Below are positions 1 to 10,791 of a stretch of 64,000 nt of DNA, in pieces; within the stretch, counting starts at the first letter, position 1; every line of letters begins with the position of its first letter. The translations under genes were made by a program, and so were the position numbers. The DNA is from Pseudopyrenochaeta lycopersici (lineage: Eukaryota > Ascomycota > Dothideomycetes > Pleosporales > Pseudopyrenochaetaceae): positions 124,001 through 188,000 of the forward strand of contig NHZP01000070.1 in assembly GCA_003313425.1 (NCBI GenBank), given 5' to 3'. The notes under the pieces were generated by a model, which was not told where the DNA came from, ran no database searches, and saw only the letters and a list, made by a program, of their open reading frames with translations.

Positions 1-339
1 ACGCTTGCTCCGGGTCATATTACAACTGTTCGCTGGGTCTAGGTTTATTTGGTCCTAGCAGCGCCTGCTTCTTCATACACTTCGTTATTGTCGGAAACTG
101 TCCAAGCCGCTTCTTGTCACTCAATGCACTCTGCAATTTTTTCGCAGCAAGACGAAGCCGTTGATGTGATACCTCCTCCTCCTAGTATTACGCCTAAATT
201 TGCCAATCCACCATCTAGAACACATGCTATTATCATAGTTCATATTGTGTGTACAATACTGTAAGCCCAAGGACACCTACAGTCATGTGGTTTACTACTG
301 ACTAATCAGTCCGTTCCTACGTGGATATTAGCCTCACTT

Positions 340-377
<38 letters not shown>

Positions 378-603
378 AGGATATACATGACTTTTCATCA
401 CAACCCTGCTTACAAGTAGCTCCTTAGCATTCAGGTAGATGACTCGATTGGGTAGACAACTCGCTTATGAAACACAATAATTCAAAACGTACATAACAAG
501 AACTATGACTGCGACTGTATAATAATAAAGTCCAACGCTTCATAATTTGCACCCTTTCGTTACCCTATTAAAAGAAAAATGTTGTGGCATATTAGTCCCT
601 TAT
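1..603. other. Gene-poor stretch with a CA microsatellite
   Basis: No gene could be supported here. The only clear structure is an uninterrupted CA dinucleotide run at about 343-375. The region lies downstream of the minus-strand membrane-protein gene that ends at 604. Confidence 0.6.
343..375. repeat. (CA)n microsatellite
   Basis: Perfect dinucleotide repeat of about 16 CA units. It is likely polymorphic between isolates. Confidence 0.95.
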
Positions 604-1674
604 TCACGTTCCATCCAAACTATTGCCTCTGCTATTGCCGACCTCAATGCCTATAGAGTCTAGCTGGCGCCTTCTATTACTCCTGTATGCAAAGGAATTC
701 AAATGCCACACTGTCGCGTCTTTGGTGATTAATCCTAAACTATGCAAAATGCTGTCTAACGAAGGCTTGAGTAATGGAGCACAAGCCGCAATTATACCGA
801 CAAGCTCCTCAACCCTAGTCAACAAAACTGTCTCGCTCAAGGACCGAAGGCTGCCCCCTGACGTCAGGTCAAATTTCCTTAACGAGATCAGTCTCATTAT
901 TGCGATGGATCCTGCAATTAATCCTAAGGCCATTAAAAAGGCTAGAAGTAACCTCTCAAATAGAGGTCTTCGCAGTTTTCGGATGAACGATATTGGCATG
1001 AGAGACAAGAGGATATCACTCATAATATTAACAGCTAGAGGGCGTTAGTAATTACTGTTCTGCGTAAATCTCGTTCATACGCACAATTATAAGCATATCC
1101 GTATGCCTGGATCTGGGCAGGGTTCCAGCATTTGGCACCGGGGACAACATCCCACATAGCGCGGACAGGGCGGCATTGAACTACCTGGCATATATTCGAA
1201 GCAACAGCTGAGGCAATCTGGATACCAATAATTGTCTTTAAGACCCACTGCCATGCTGGAGAGGTTTTAAGCCGTAAAAGCATGCATGAGATAGAGATTC
1301 GCACAAGCGGAGCAGTCCATATTCCCACCAGACACATGGCGAAGATATAGCGAAAGATGTCAACTTGATCTTCGGCAAATACATAGTACTGGTAACGGCC
1401 CAGTCCCTGGCTGTAAGCGGCGATCTGAAGAGCGAGTTCGACGGTGCATATTACCTGTTTGGAGTTGTCAACACCTTCGAAGTATACATCATTAAGCAAA
1501 TACGACACATACAACAGCCAGAGTGATAGTATAATCGTCCCAGCCAAGGTTGCGAAGGCGCGTATACATTCGCATAATGTAGACAGGAACTGCTATAGCG
1601 AACAGGGTGCCGCAGATTATATAGTGCTTTGTCGCCGTTGTCACGTTGCCGTCCAATGGAGCTTCCCCGGCCAT
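604..1674 (-). CDS. PTH11-like rhodopsin-domain integral membrane protein (copy 1)
   Basis: Three exons can be read on the minus strand: 1674-1513, 1454-1085 and 1034-604. They are separated by introns 1455-1512 (donor GTATGT, acceptor AAACAG) and 1035-1084 (donor GTGCGT, TACTAAC branch-like site, acceptor CTCTAG). Joined, they give 320 aa. The protein has the fungal rhodopsin-domain (PTH11-like) pattern: several hydrophobic helices, the conserved segment around CQVVQCRPVRAMWD followed by CW, and a polar C-terminal tail. Family members are plasma-membrane seven-helix proteins, some acting as G-protein-coupled sensors; the ligand is unknown. The start is chosen because it aligns with the paralogue at 36596, and the second exon is 370 nt in both genes. 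At 320 aa it is slightly short for the family, but no break is seen. Confidence 0.85.
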
Positions 1675-2511
1675 GGTGGTGCTTCAACGAAAGGCAACTT
1701 TAGTCATCGGCATTCGATGACAAGGGGGTGTCATGACAGGTACCAGTGGTGTAGGAGAAGAGTAGCATGACGTTTAAAGCGTAGCTGTGGGCTTTCTATA
1801 TTGTGTGGAAATCGCGAAAAACTTAGCTTTTGTGGGTAACGTAGGTGGCATGCAGTGGCGCACCCATCTCATCTCAACGTATACAGTGGCTTATCACCTG
1901 ACGCACTGTCAAACAGGGTTATCGGTTACAAACCTATCGTGAGGGGGTTCACATGACAGAGGTAAGCTTATCCCATGTTTGGCCGCCTCCTGCCTTCGGT
2001 TACGGCCCAAGGGCGGCATTTTCCGGATATAATTTGTATGGGCTGGGCTGCCAAATTGGGAAAACGCCATGTATTGAGATGTAACTACGGTAACGTGTTT
2101 TGGCTGGCGAGATTTGTTCCCAACATTTAGTTGAAGCTCTGAACTGGAAGAACAAGTGTGATCAGGTGTTATTTCCTGTCTGTGTCTGTAGGTCTGTATA
2201 TATAGCCTACTGATGTGTCACACCAGTGTTTGACCATCAAATCACACGATTTGGGATCCAACTAAAACGGGGGGACAAATCTCACCAGCCTTATGTAGGT
2301 ACAGGGTCGTTTTGCACCAGCCGAAATGGGTAGTTAGTTCGATCGGAAGTACCGACTGGGGTAGCGGCCTTGCATGAATTTGTGCGCGACAGCAGGCACA
2401 AAGCTAATGATGACTTCCTACCATTATAATGAGGCTCTAAGGTTCGGATAAGACCCTTATATATGTATTATAAGTGGTAAGAGCTTAATAGTGGTGCTAT
2501 CCCATCACGCA
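1675..2511. other. Intergenic, nothing recognised
   Basis: This holds the upstream region of the membrane-protein gene and unclassified sequence. There is no long ORF and no repeat I could match elsewhere in the window. Confidence 0.5.
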
Positions 2512-3957
2512 GGTGACAAAAAACCCCGCACCGCGAGTCTGTGCTCCACCAAAACTTGAAGCTGAGCGCTCTGTATCTCAACTTTGCAGCCACGCCGCCA
2601 ACGCTATATACCTTGTTTTTGCTCATCCTTCTCATGGCAGACTGGGATAACCGTGATCATCATGAAATGCCAAAAAGATGCCGGGTTCGGGGGGCGATTG
2701 AGTACATGGAGTCGCGCGGTATCCCACACTCAAAAGCAGACGTCTTCCGCTTTAATGGAGTATCCAAGCGACAAGGCTGGGCTATGATATCACCAGCTAG
2801 TGTCGACAGAAGACACCACAGAAGCGAAGCTTCGAGGAGCGAGGCCTCGGGGGGCGAGCGCCGTGGTAGACCCTCAGTTATCTCAAATTAGCAGCTCAAG
2901 GAGATGGATCGGATTATCCAAGAGGTAGGATTTGAAGCAAGGAAGTTATCCTGGCTCGAGCTAGGCTTTGAGGCTAGTGTTGAAGGTCTCTCAGCACGTA
3001 CTATCTCGCGCGCGATGGGCGATACTATGAGCTACTCTAAGTGGATCGCATGCCAGAAGAGATGGGTCAATAATAGCACAGCTCAGGAAAGAAAATCCTG
3101 GGCGTCTGCCATGCTTCAGCGCTATCCTGATGCGAGAGACTGGCACCAGGTCAGGTTTTCTGATGAGTTACACTGGGCTACTGGTCCTCAAGGCAGTATA
3201 TATATCGTGCGCAAGCAAGGTGAGCGCTACTGCAGCAAGTGCATCTAGCAGCGAGATGAGTGAGATGATCACGAGCGCAACCTTAAGAAAGTACATGCCT
3301 GGGCGGCTGTTGGCTTCAACTTCAAGTCAGCTCTCACCTTCTACGAGATCCCTAGCAATAGCAATGGCAAGATGACGCAGCGCGCCTATATAGATCAGAT
3401 CCTTGAGCCTGTCGTCAAGCCCTGGCTTGAACGAGGAGACAACTTTATACTCGAGGAGGATAGCGACTCAGGCCACGGGCCGGGCAAAAATAACATAGTA
3501 CGGCAGTGGGAAGATAAGAATAGGCTCAAGAGGTTACTTTAACTGTCACTCTAGCCCTGACCTAGCTCCTATAGAAAACTGCTGCCAACCACCTAAGCAG
3601 TACGTCAAGAAATGTCCACGCTGGGATGAGAGAGATACACGTGAGCTCGCTCTTGAGGGCCGGGAGAAGGTAGGTCAAGGCTTCATCAACAAGCGTGTCA
3701 ATTCTATGCCAAATAGGCTGAGAGATTGCATTGAAATGGATGGTCAAATGACTGGGTGGTGACCTGGCACGCCTGGGCTCGTGCGCGCTCTATCTTGACA
3801 GCTACAACACCAAAAAACGATAGATATAGCTGCCTGTAACCAATCTACAGCCTCACGTCAGAATCAGCTTGTAAAATGCTCAAACGTCCTCCTCTCCATT
3901 GTAATTTGTATGTGTTGGGGACGCCAAGGCATCCGCGGTGCGGGGTTTTTTGTCACC
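2512..3957 (+). mobile_element. Tc1/mariner-type DNA transposon, inactive
   Basis: Inverted ends can be read at 2512-2535 (GGTGACAAAAAACCCCGCAC and onward) and, as the complement, at 3934-3957. They enclose a broken DDE transposase gene. Length is 1,446 bp. A TA target duplication is not evident at the outermost bases, so the exact termini may be eroded by a few bases. Confidence 0.85.
2634..3762 (+). pseudogene. Tc1/mariner transposase (DDE_3 type), broken
   Basis: The reading runs through an N-terminal DNA-binding region, then the catalytic core with VRFSDELHW, the HAWAAVG strand, EEDSDSGHG and SPDLAPIEN. This order is that of fungal Tc1/mariner transposases, which cut and paste the element through its inverted repeats. 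The gene is dead: there are in-frame stops near 2889, 3246 and 3258, and a frameshift near 3535-3540, after which the homologous reading resumes and ends at 3762. The stop at 3246 looks like a CAG-to-TAG change (C to T before A), as expected from repeat-induced point mutation, but one site is not proof. Confidence 0.85.
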
Positions 3958-4093
3958 GCCAACATCGCTCTGGCACGGACCATATGAGGATGGCCAATCG
4001 GATGAATTGCTCCGAACCGACAGAACACCAAGAATTGCGCTCTGTAGGGTAACTTTGTATGGCATATTCATTTCTAGAGGTATTAAGATAGTT

Positions 4094-4765
4094 TTACATA
4101 ATACTTGAGCTTGCTTTTGTGTCCGTCGATTTGATTGTTTGATGCCGGCGGAGATGCTCCTCCCAGCACTCAGCATTGAGTTCTAGCCTACACAGAGGCG
4201 TCCTGCAACTCTGACAGCCATATTGAGTACGTGGAGGACGCTGAGATCCATGAGATGGGCGTGAATTGCCTGTAACTTGACCCAGAGGTGTGCGAGATGG
4301 GAGTTTCTTATGCGGCGTACGCCCAGCTTCAGCACAAGCTACACAACTTTTACCCTCCGCGAACAGCTTTATAGACGTATGAGAGCTCTTGTTAGCGCTC
4401 TCTCCAGTGACAATAACTTCGTCAAGTCTCTGACGTTTGTTTGATCCTCGCGTAGGGCGGCCACCGCGCTCGAACAGCTGCTCAATAAGCTTATATAGAA
4501 ACTTCTTGTGGCCGCTACGTTTAGCGTACCCCTCGATGCAGCCTTCCAGCGCGGCAAGGAGACTTGTTCGCGAGCTTGCCTTGTAGATGGGTTTCCCGTA
4601 ATTGCTGACGATGACGCGGCGATGAACTCGGTTCGCAGGTGCAGGCTTCGTTGGGGAGCTCTTTTGGTATGAGTACTCTAATAATGTGGCACATGTGATG
4701 CAATTCTCAATAGACTTAAAATTATCTCTATTTTGAGTTGTCTCGCTCTCTTCTACAGAGCGCAA
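4094..4765 (-). pseudogene. Chimeric ORF: LTR-like leader + FunK1 kinase fragment + PiggyBac-type tail
   Basis: An open frame of 223 codons made of three unrelated parts. The first ~35 codons lie inside the 243-bp LTR-like insertion (4662-4904). The next part, with VHRRVIVSNYGKPIYKASSR and LLAALEGCIEGY, matches the fungal-type kinase family FunK1 just before its catalytic loop, which is absent. From about codon 85 on, the cysteine-rich segment (CVAC, then YGCQSCRTPLC and CWEEHLRR) resembles the C-terminal zinc-binding region of PiggyBac-type transposases. Removing the insertion joins more FunK1-like sequence upstream (SKRTCSSSP in frame, to about 4980). No catalytic domain survives in either part. 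I regard the frame as a relic. The FunK1 assignment is stronger than the PiggyBac one. Confidence 0.6.
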
Positions 4766-4904
4766 CCTGCTCCTTTATATCTACGGCCTCAACTTCAGCT
4801 CTTCGGTCTGGCCGACGGTGAATCCGATATTCTCGGTCTCACCGAAAGTATGGAATTTCGGTCTCTCCGATCAGATATCACCGTACTTTCTAGACCTGTC
4901 AACA
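4662..4904 (-). mobile_element. 243-bp LTR-like solo insertion, copy 1
   Basis: Reading on the minus strand, the unit starts TGTTGACAGG and ends CATACCAAAA. It is flanked by a 5-bp direct repeat, AGCTC at 4657-4661 and 4905-4909. A second copy of equal length lies at 19047-19289 with its own 5-bp duplication. The unit holds repeated GACCGA motifs and a TATA-like ATATAAAGG. Solo LTR is the simplest reading, although the 3' end is not the usual CA. It sits inside a FunK1 relic. Confidence 0.75.
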
Positions 4905-6537
4905 AGCTCGAGCAAGTGCGCTTGCTCGGCGGCAATTGCACGCCCGTACAGCTCGAGGGTCGCTTCCGCCCGATCTCGCAGCATCAGGCCATGTGACTCG
5001 CGGCAACAAAGTACGTGTAGCGTATGTGAAACAACACTCATAGAGTAATCAAGGGCATATATCGGCGGTAGCCAATATCTGTGGGGAGGTTGCAGTGGAC
5101 ATCGTAGGTTTCCCAACGTTACCTCTATCGACAGTCAGTGATGCATTGAACCGGACTGATCCTGAAGCAGAGCATGCTTCAGGATGATTCATTGAATCAG
5201 GGATCAGATTCAGTTTGATTCACTAATTTGAAGCCGTGATGTATGATGTACGGTGTAGCAGTAGTATTATGACTTGTTACCTTCTAATTTAGCTTCTAGT
5301 CACGCAAGCTCCTGTTCCGTAGACTCTATATCCCTCTGAACCGTCTCATCTGTCAGAAAAGTCTCATAAGAAAGCCCACTCGTGATCCAATGCTTCAAGC
5401 ACTCCAGCATCTCTAGCGTCTTGATTGAAAGCCTCGTTCGATCCCATGAGATCGTACGCCGAGAACTACTAAATACACGCTCCACCTCTGCGGACATCGC
5501 GGGTATAGAGAATATTGTGATGGCCATTAAACTGAGTTCAGGATGCGTCTTCTGCTGCGTTGGCTCAAGCCAGTATTCAAGAGGAGACTGTTCGCCAATA
5601 GAATAAGGAGTAGCCTGTAGAATTAATTAGCTTAACTATAAAGAACATTCAGCAAACATACTATGATAAAACGCTTAAAGTCATCACCTATTGTACTACC
5701 AACACCTATATTTAAATACCTCTTGCGCTTCCATCGCTCGTATGGCGTTTCTAGCATATCTTGAGTAGAGCGCTGCTCTATAGCTGGCTTGAAGTGATCT
5801 TTCTATAATTTTCTCACCTCCCGAACTGCCCTATTGATGTTGGTTTTCTCCCACGAATCTGAGTTCTGGAGACAAGCTTTACGAAGTGAAGGATGCAGAA
5901 GAATTGCGGCAGCATAAGCTGGAGACTCTTGTGTCATTTTGTAGTACTCTCCAAACTTGAACTAACTAGTCATAAGGCGGTTCTCTATTGTGAGATCTTT
6001 GCGGTCTTTGTATAGAGCAGATTGGGAAGTAAAATGGAGGTGTAGGAAGTCTATTGCTGACAGAGCCTGATCAAGGCTTGAAATATCGAATTGCGTGCCC
6101 TGTGTAATCTCCTAGAACGGGAGAAGGAAGTCGTGAAGTTCTATCAGTTCTTGCCAATCATTTGGATCTAAATAATCCTCTTTAATTCCATCCTCCAACC
6201 AGTGGTCTTGTACAAAGTTATTCATCTCTTTACGGAGCTTAAGCGCTACGTGTATTATCAACCACCATGAATTTCACCTTGTCTCGTTGTCTCTGGGTAT
6301 CATACGGCTAGTAAGCCGAATCCAGGCCTGGTAGAGTCTTGTAGAAGAGTGTATCCAGATCACAAGGTTGTGTAACTTTCTAAGTAGGCCAAGCTTTCTC
6401 TATTCAGCAGCTGTTTGTAGTCTCTCCCTGCTCCCCTTCCGCTCTTGCTTTGAAAGCTCGCCGATCTGCCGGATAGCTTCTTCTGTGGCTTCTTTGTCTT
6501 TTCCAAACAAGAATGCTTGTACGACGAGGTTGATGAT

Positions 6538-9500
6538 CAGACTTGCTAACAATCAGTCCAGACTGCTTAGACTGATTGATTGACTGCCAAGAATCAGTCC
6601 AATCAGTCTAAGTTTGAGGACAGCGCTAAGCAGTCCAGTTACAGTTTAGAGCTTTAGACTGACTGGACTGATTGGTAAACTGATATAGGGCGTTAGTGTT
6701 AAGGACAGAATTGTACTTATGAGGTTAGCGATACAAACCCTGGTTGCATTTAGCTAATAAGAGCCTACTAGACTTTTAAGCGAACCCCCGTAAGCTCTAA
6801 TTGGCTATTACTTGCTTAGGAATTCGCGTCCTTGTTGTCTAATCTTTATTAGCGACGCGTCCGTAACTGTTCTTTACTAATATCCCCTGCCATTATGTCC
6901 TTACAGGCTAACCAAGCTCTCCGCCGCCTTGTAGAGCGCGATAAACGCAAAGATCCAAAGCCTACCGCATCTGTTACGCCTATTGCAGACGACGCTAAAG
7001 ACCCCGACGCGCCTATCGTAGACGAGTTAGCTGAGGACGACGACAACAACAATACATATGAGGGGCTTGATTGGAGACGCGTACCTGAGCTTGAACGACG
7101 CCAAAAAGAGCACGCTCGCGGCCAACCTAGCTGGATATATCGCCACGGCTGGGCTGTTTACCACTGCGAACGACAGCGCAACTACTGGCTTTGTCGCTAT
7201 TGCCACCTCCATCGTCGACCAGGTGGCCTGTTTGACGTATCGACGTCTACCTCGTCAGCAGGAGCTCACCTGAAGCAGCTTACGCAAGGTCACAGGATGA
7301 ACGCTAATGGGCCAATTAAGGGCAACGGTGATCCTAATCAAGGCACACTCGTTGCTCAGATGCGTGACGACGGCGTTCAAGTATCGCAGCAGGTAGCAAA
7401 TGAGCTAGCAGCAAGCTTTACAAAGCGCAGGTTTTGCGACGCGTTAAAAGATTGGATTGCTGCTGATAATCAGAGCTTACGCGTAATAGAGACACCAACG
7501 TTTCGACGATTAATTCAGGCTGCAAACCCATTAGCCGAAGCTGTACTTTGGCGCAGCCACCAGTCCCTCCGCGACGCTATCATCGCTGAGTACGTTGCCT
7601 ACCTACCTGCTGTTACAGCTCATATACGTAACGCTCGCTCCCTAATACACGTATCATTTGATAACTGGACGTCAACTGGCGGGAAGCGCGCGCTCACTGG
7701 TATCTGTGTACACCATCTGAACGCAGCAGGCGAGCTAGAGGACTATCTGCTTGGGCTGCCTGAGCTCCACGGCCAGCACAGCGGTGAGAATATAGGGAAA
7801 ATTGTTGCTGCAACGCTACGAAACTTCGAAGTTGAGGAGCAGTCAGTTGGCTATTTTGTACTTGACAACGCGTATAACAACGACACTGCAGTCGCTCATC
7901 TAGCTGCTGAGTATAGCTTTGACGCTCCTCGTCGGCGACTGCGCTGCTGTTGCCACATACTTAACCTGGGCGCCCAGGTAGTAATCTGGGGCAAGGACCG
8001 CGAGGCGTACGAGAATGAGGGCAATAATCTAGACGTAAGTTAGCATCCTTCCTACGCTACTGCTAGGTAGCTACCATTGTTTATAGGACGAGGAGAAGTT
8101 TATGCAGGAATGGCGTAGGTATGGACCAATTGGAGTACTATTTGACGTAATTGCGTCTATCTGTACACCTCAATCACGACAACTGCTTGCGCACTTTCAG
8201 CGTGAGGAGGCAGAGTTGTTAGGCAAGCCTGCAGTATGCAAGGAACTCGTTAAGCCTGTTAAGACGCGCTGGAACTCCTACTACGCTGCCTTTGTCCGCG
8301 CAGCTGAGCTCCACGGCCCACTTGATAGCTACGTAGAGGTAAAACTTGACGAGCACCGCGTTGACGCAGCGTTAGCTAGGCGTTCAAAGAGGGCGCTGCC
8401 GCAAGCGATAGAACAACAGCCTCGACTCTTTATACGCGAAGGTGGACTTACAAGCAAAGACTGGGCGACAATAAGTGAGTATATCAGTCTACTTGAGCCC
8501 TTCGCTGAGGCAACGCGTTTGCTTGAAGGCCGCGGTCAACACGGCCGCCACGGCGCAATTTGGGAGGTACTAATTACCTTTGAGTGGCTGCTTGATAAGC
8601 TTGAAGCACTAAAAGATCGCCTCAGCGAGGTTGACTATAACGATCCAGCAGCGCCTGAAGACCACCTTATAGTTAACGTTAACCTTGCTCACGCTAAACT
8701 TGCTACGTACTACGCAAAGTTTGACGACGCGCCTGTCTACTACGCTGCTACTATCCTCCACCCGCACTACAAACACCACCTTGAGGCCCTTTGGCACGTC
8801 CCTGACGACTACGATAGCGTTAAATACGGCCCTCACTTCCGCGACGGTTGGCTGATAAGCAATCATAAGGCCTTCTTAGCGATGTGGAAAGAGCGTAAGG
8901 AGGCGGCTACTACGAGCGTCAGCAATAATAACAACGTAGTTGAGCAGCCAGCTAAGAAGCAGCGCGTTAGCCCACTAGCAGCGTCGCGATCTGCTTTCTT
9001 GAAGTTCCAAATGGAAGTAGCTATGAAGAAGGTTGAGGATAGCCTTGGCGATGAGTACGAACTCTGGAAGCGCGAGCCTACACTACCTGAGGACGACGCG
9101 CTGTCACTTAATCCAATTACCTACTGGCGATTACAGACGCAACGATACCCTACTCTGTCGCAGTTTGCGATCGACGTCCTCACGATCCCTGCTGCAGCTA
9201 CTGACTGTGAGCGTACCTTCAGCGAACTTGGTGATATGCTAGGAACAAGGAGACTACAAATGAAGCCTGAGTTAATTACAGCGTTGCAGTGTTTGAAGAG
9301 CTGGAAGCGTGTAGGTATTACACCACCAAGTGGAGCTTGGGATAAGGACGAGGTTGTTAAGATCCAGGCGCAAATTAACCAGTTTGGTTGCGGTTAAGTC
9401 AATTAGTCTAATCAGTCCAAAAATATACGTTCACTCTTGGCAGTCAATCAGTCTCAATTTGGCCTGTGCAGAAGTCTTGGCAGTCAAATCAGTCCAGTCT

Positions 9501-9571
9501 GAGGGTATCGCCAAGCAGTCCAGTCCAGTTTTGACTAGCTGGACTGATTGGACTGATTGATAGCAACTATA
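6538..9571 (+). mobile_element. hAT transposon hAT-2, complete
   Basis: The element is bounded by a perfect 8-bp target duplication, TTGATGAT at 6530-6537 and 9572-9579. The ends are imperfect inverted repeats sharing TTGCTA and CAATCAG. Both ends carry many copies of a short AATCAGTCC/GGACTGATT motif, likely transposase-binding sites. It is inserted in the hAT-1 transposase gene, in the opposite orientation. Confidence 0.93.
6895..9397 (+). CDS. hAT-2 transposase
   Basis: Two exons, 6895-8034 and 8087-9397, with intron 8035-8086 (donor GTAAGT, acceptor TATAG), give an 816-aa protein without stops. An acidic N-terminus is followed by a BED-like zinc finger (WLCRYCHLHRR with histidines downstream, about residues 100-140). 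The RNase H-like core has HVSFDNWTSTGGK, GYFVLDNAYNND and the CxxH of CCCHILNLG before the intron, and TRWNSYY after it. The C-terminal dimerisation region contains TDCERTFSELGDMLG. This is the expected full length for a fungal hAT transposase, so the gene may be functional. It excises and reinserts the element. Confidence 0.93.
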
Positions 9572-10724
9572 TTGATGATGTGGCCGTTACAGCGAATTCG
9601 ACACCGTGTAGGATCAAGGCGTGAGATAGAGCGTGCGACCGCTCGTAGCATTTTATCATTGACACCGTGGTTGTCAAGAGTAAAGAAGCCAATCTTGTCT
9701 ACAAGATTATACTCATTAATAACTTGTAGAATGTGTTCAGCTTGAGCTTCACCACTGTGAGTCCCAGGCAGTTCTCTGAGAGCTAAAAGCGCCTTTTTAA
9801 CCTTTTTTGAGGACTTGTCTATGAAGTGAGCTACAACTCCTAGCACGCCAGTCTTTCCTGGAGAACTCCACACATCAATAGAGAAGTGTATCCAGGTAAG
9901 CGATTCTTAAAGCCGTGTCTTGATTTGGTCTTTGTGCATAAAGAAGCTTGACTTGAGGAGTTCTGGAACTTTATTGCGGCTTGCTTTAACTACCTTCGCG
10001 GCTACGTAGTTGACGGAAGCAATGAGCGCGTAAAACTCTGGCCATTCGACTATGCTAAGCGGTAGTGAGTGCCTACTAATAAGCTGTACGAGGGCCTCTA
10101 GAAATGCGGGCTTGTTGATTGTGTTGCTAAGGTATTTCTCCTCTGTAAGATCACGGCCTTCCTGCTTCGCCTTCTGGCGGTCAAAGAACCCTGGTAAGCC
10201 AGATATTGCCCTCTCTATTGCTCTTATTTTTAGCTGGTGGTTGAGCATCGTCAATCCGTATATTATGCGAACAAAGATGCGTTCGTATACGGTATGAAGC
10301 GGCACCCTTCCTTACAAATCGAGCAATAGAACCATCGATGACCATGCTTATCCCTGGGCTCCTCTCCCTCCTTTGGTTCACGAGCTGCGGCCCAAATATC
10401 CGTTAAAACAACCCCACGAGTACGTTTCTTGGTCCGGCTACTGTTCACCTCGCTATTGGCCTCTGGAGGGTCGTTTTCCACGGCAGCAAGAGCAGTAGAA
10501 GGGGCGTCGCTCTCGTCATCGCTAGAAAGGTCATAAACAGGCGCTTCAGCTGCTAGAGAGCTCTGAGAAGGCATGTTATAACGGTATTAAGATCGCAGCG
10601 TGTATGTGGAACTTTGAAGGGCACTGATAAACGATAATTTAATTAAAGGTGGGTTAAAAGAACTAAAAGTACTTAAATGTAGGAGGGAGCCAGCGTTTAT
10701 AAGTAATACAAAACTGTCTAAAAC

Positions 10725-10791
10725 TACTCGGCCCCAATGGCTGATTCTCAGTTTTTCTCCGAAAAAGGCCGTGCTTCGCACGGCCCTACTA
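10725..10791 (+). repeat. 97-bp block, left part (occupied copy)
   Basis: These 67 bp match 26173-26239 apart from the hairpin loop. The block continues beyond pogo-A at 12925-12954, so the copy here was split by that element. It contains a hairpin, GGCCGTGC / GCACGGCC at 10767-10785, with loop TTC. Confidence 0.85.

Larger units (their letters stand above)
5300..10574 (-). pseudogene. hAT-1 transposase, decayed
   Basis: The N-terminus starts at 10574 with an acidic leader and a BED-like region (WFYCSICKEG). Frameshifts follow around 10280-10380, then a long readable stretch (10305-9907) that ends in a stop, then the catalytic region with DVWSSPGKTGVLGVVAHF, FFTLDNHGVND and CNGHIIN at 9873-9580. 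Across hAT-2 the frame continues at 6537 with LVVQAFLFGKDKEA, and the C-terminal hAT dimerisation region (FSIPAMSAEVERVFSSSRR) lies at 5527-5300. Several stops occur between 6450 and 5530. The protein would have been the cut-and-paste transposase of the element. It cannot be made now. Confidence 0.85.
5136..10724 (-). mobile_element. hAT transposon hAT-1, decayed, split by hAT-2
   Basis: The 3' terminus starts CAGTGATGCATTGAA at 5136; the same end sequence recurs alone at 24085. A short hairpin (CCTGAAGCA/TGCTTCAGG) lies just inside it at about 5160. The body is a minus-strand transposase relic interrupted at 6538-9571 by hAT-2. The 5' terminus was not found: sequence up to the repeat block at 10725 has no matching end, so it is probably lost. 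Confidence 0.75.

Noticed and set aside
604..1048. Plus-strand ORF of 141 codons over the third exon of the first PTH11-like gene
   Set aside because: It lies antisense to a clearly homologous exon and has no family resemblance.
2512..3957. Strong genome-wide RIP signature
   Set aside because: Individual CAG-to-TAG stops fit RIP, but identical pogo-D proteins, near-identical hAT-4 elements and identical-looking Copia LTRs show no such decay. A dinucleotide-ratio calculation would be needed.
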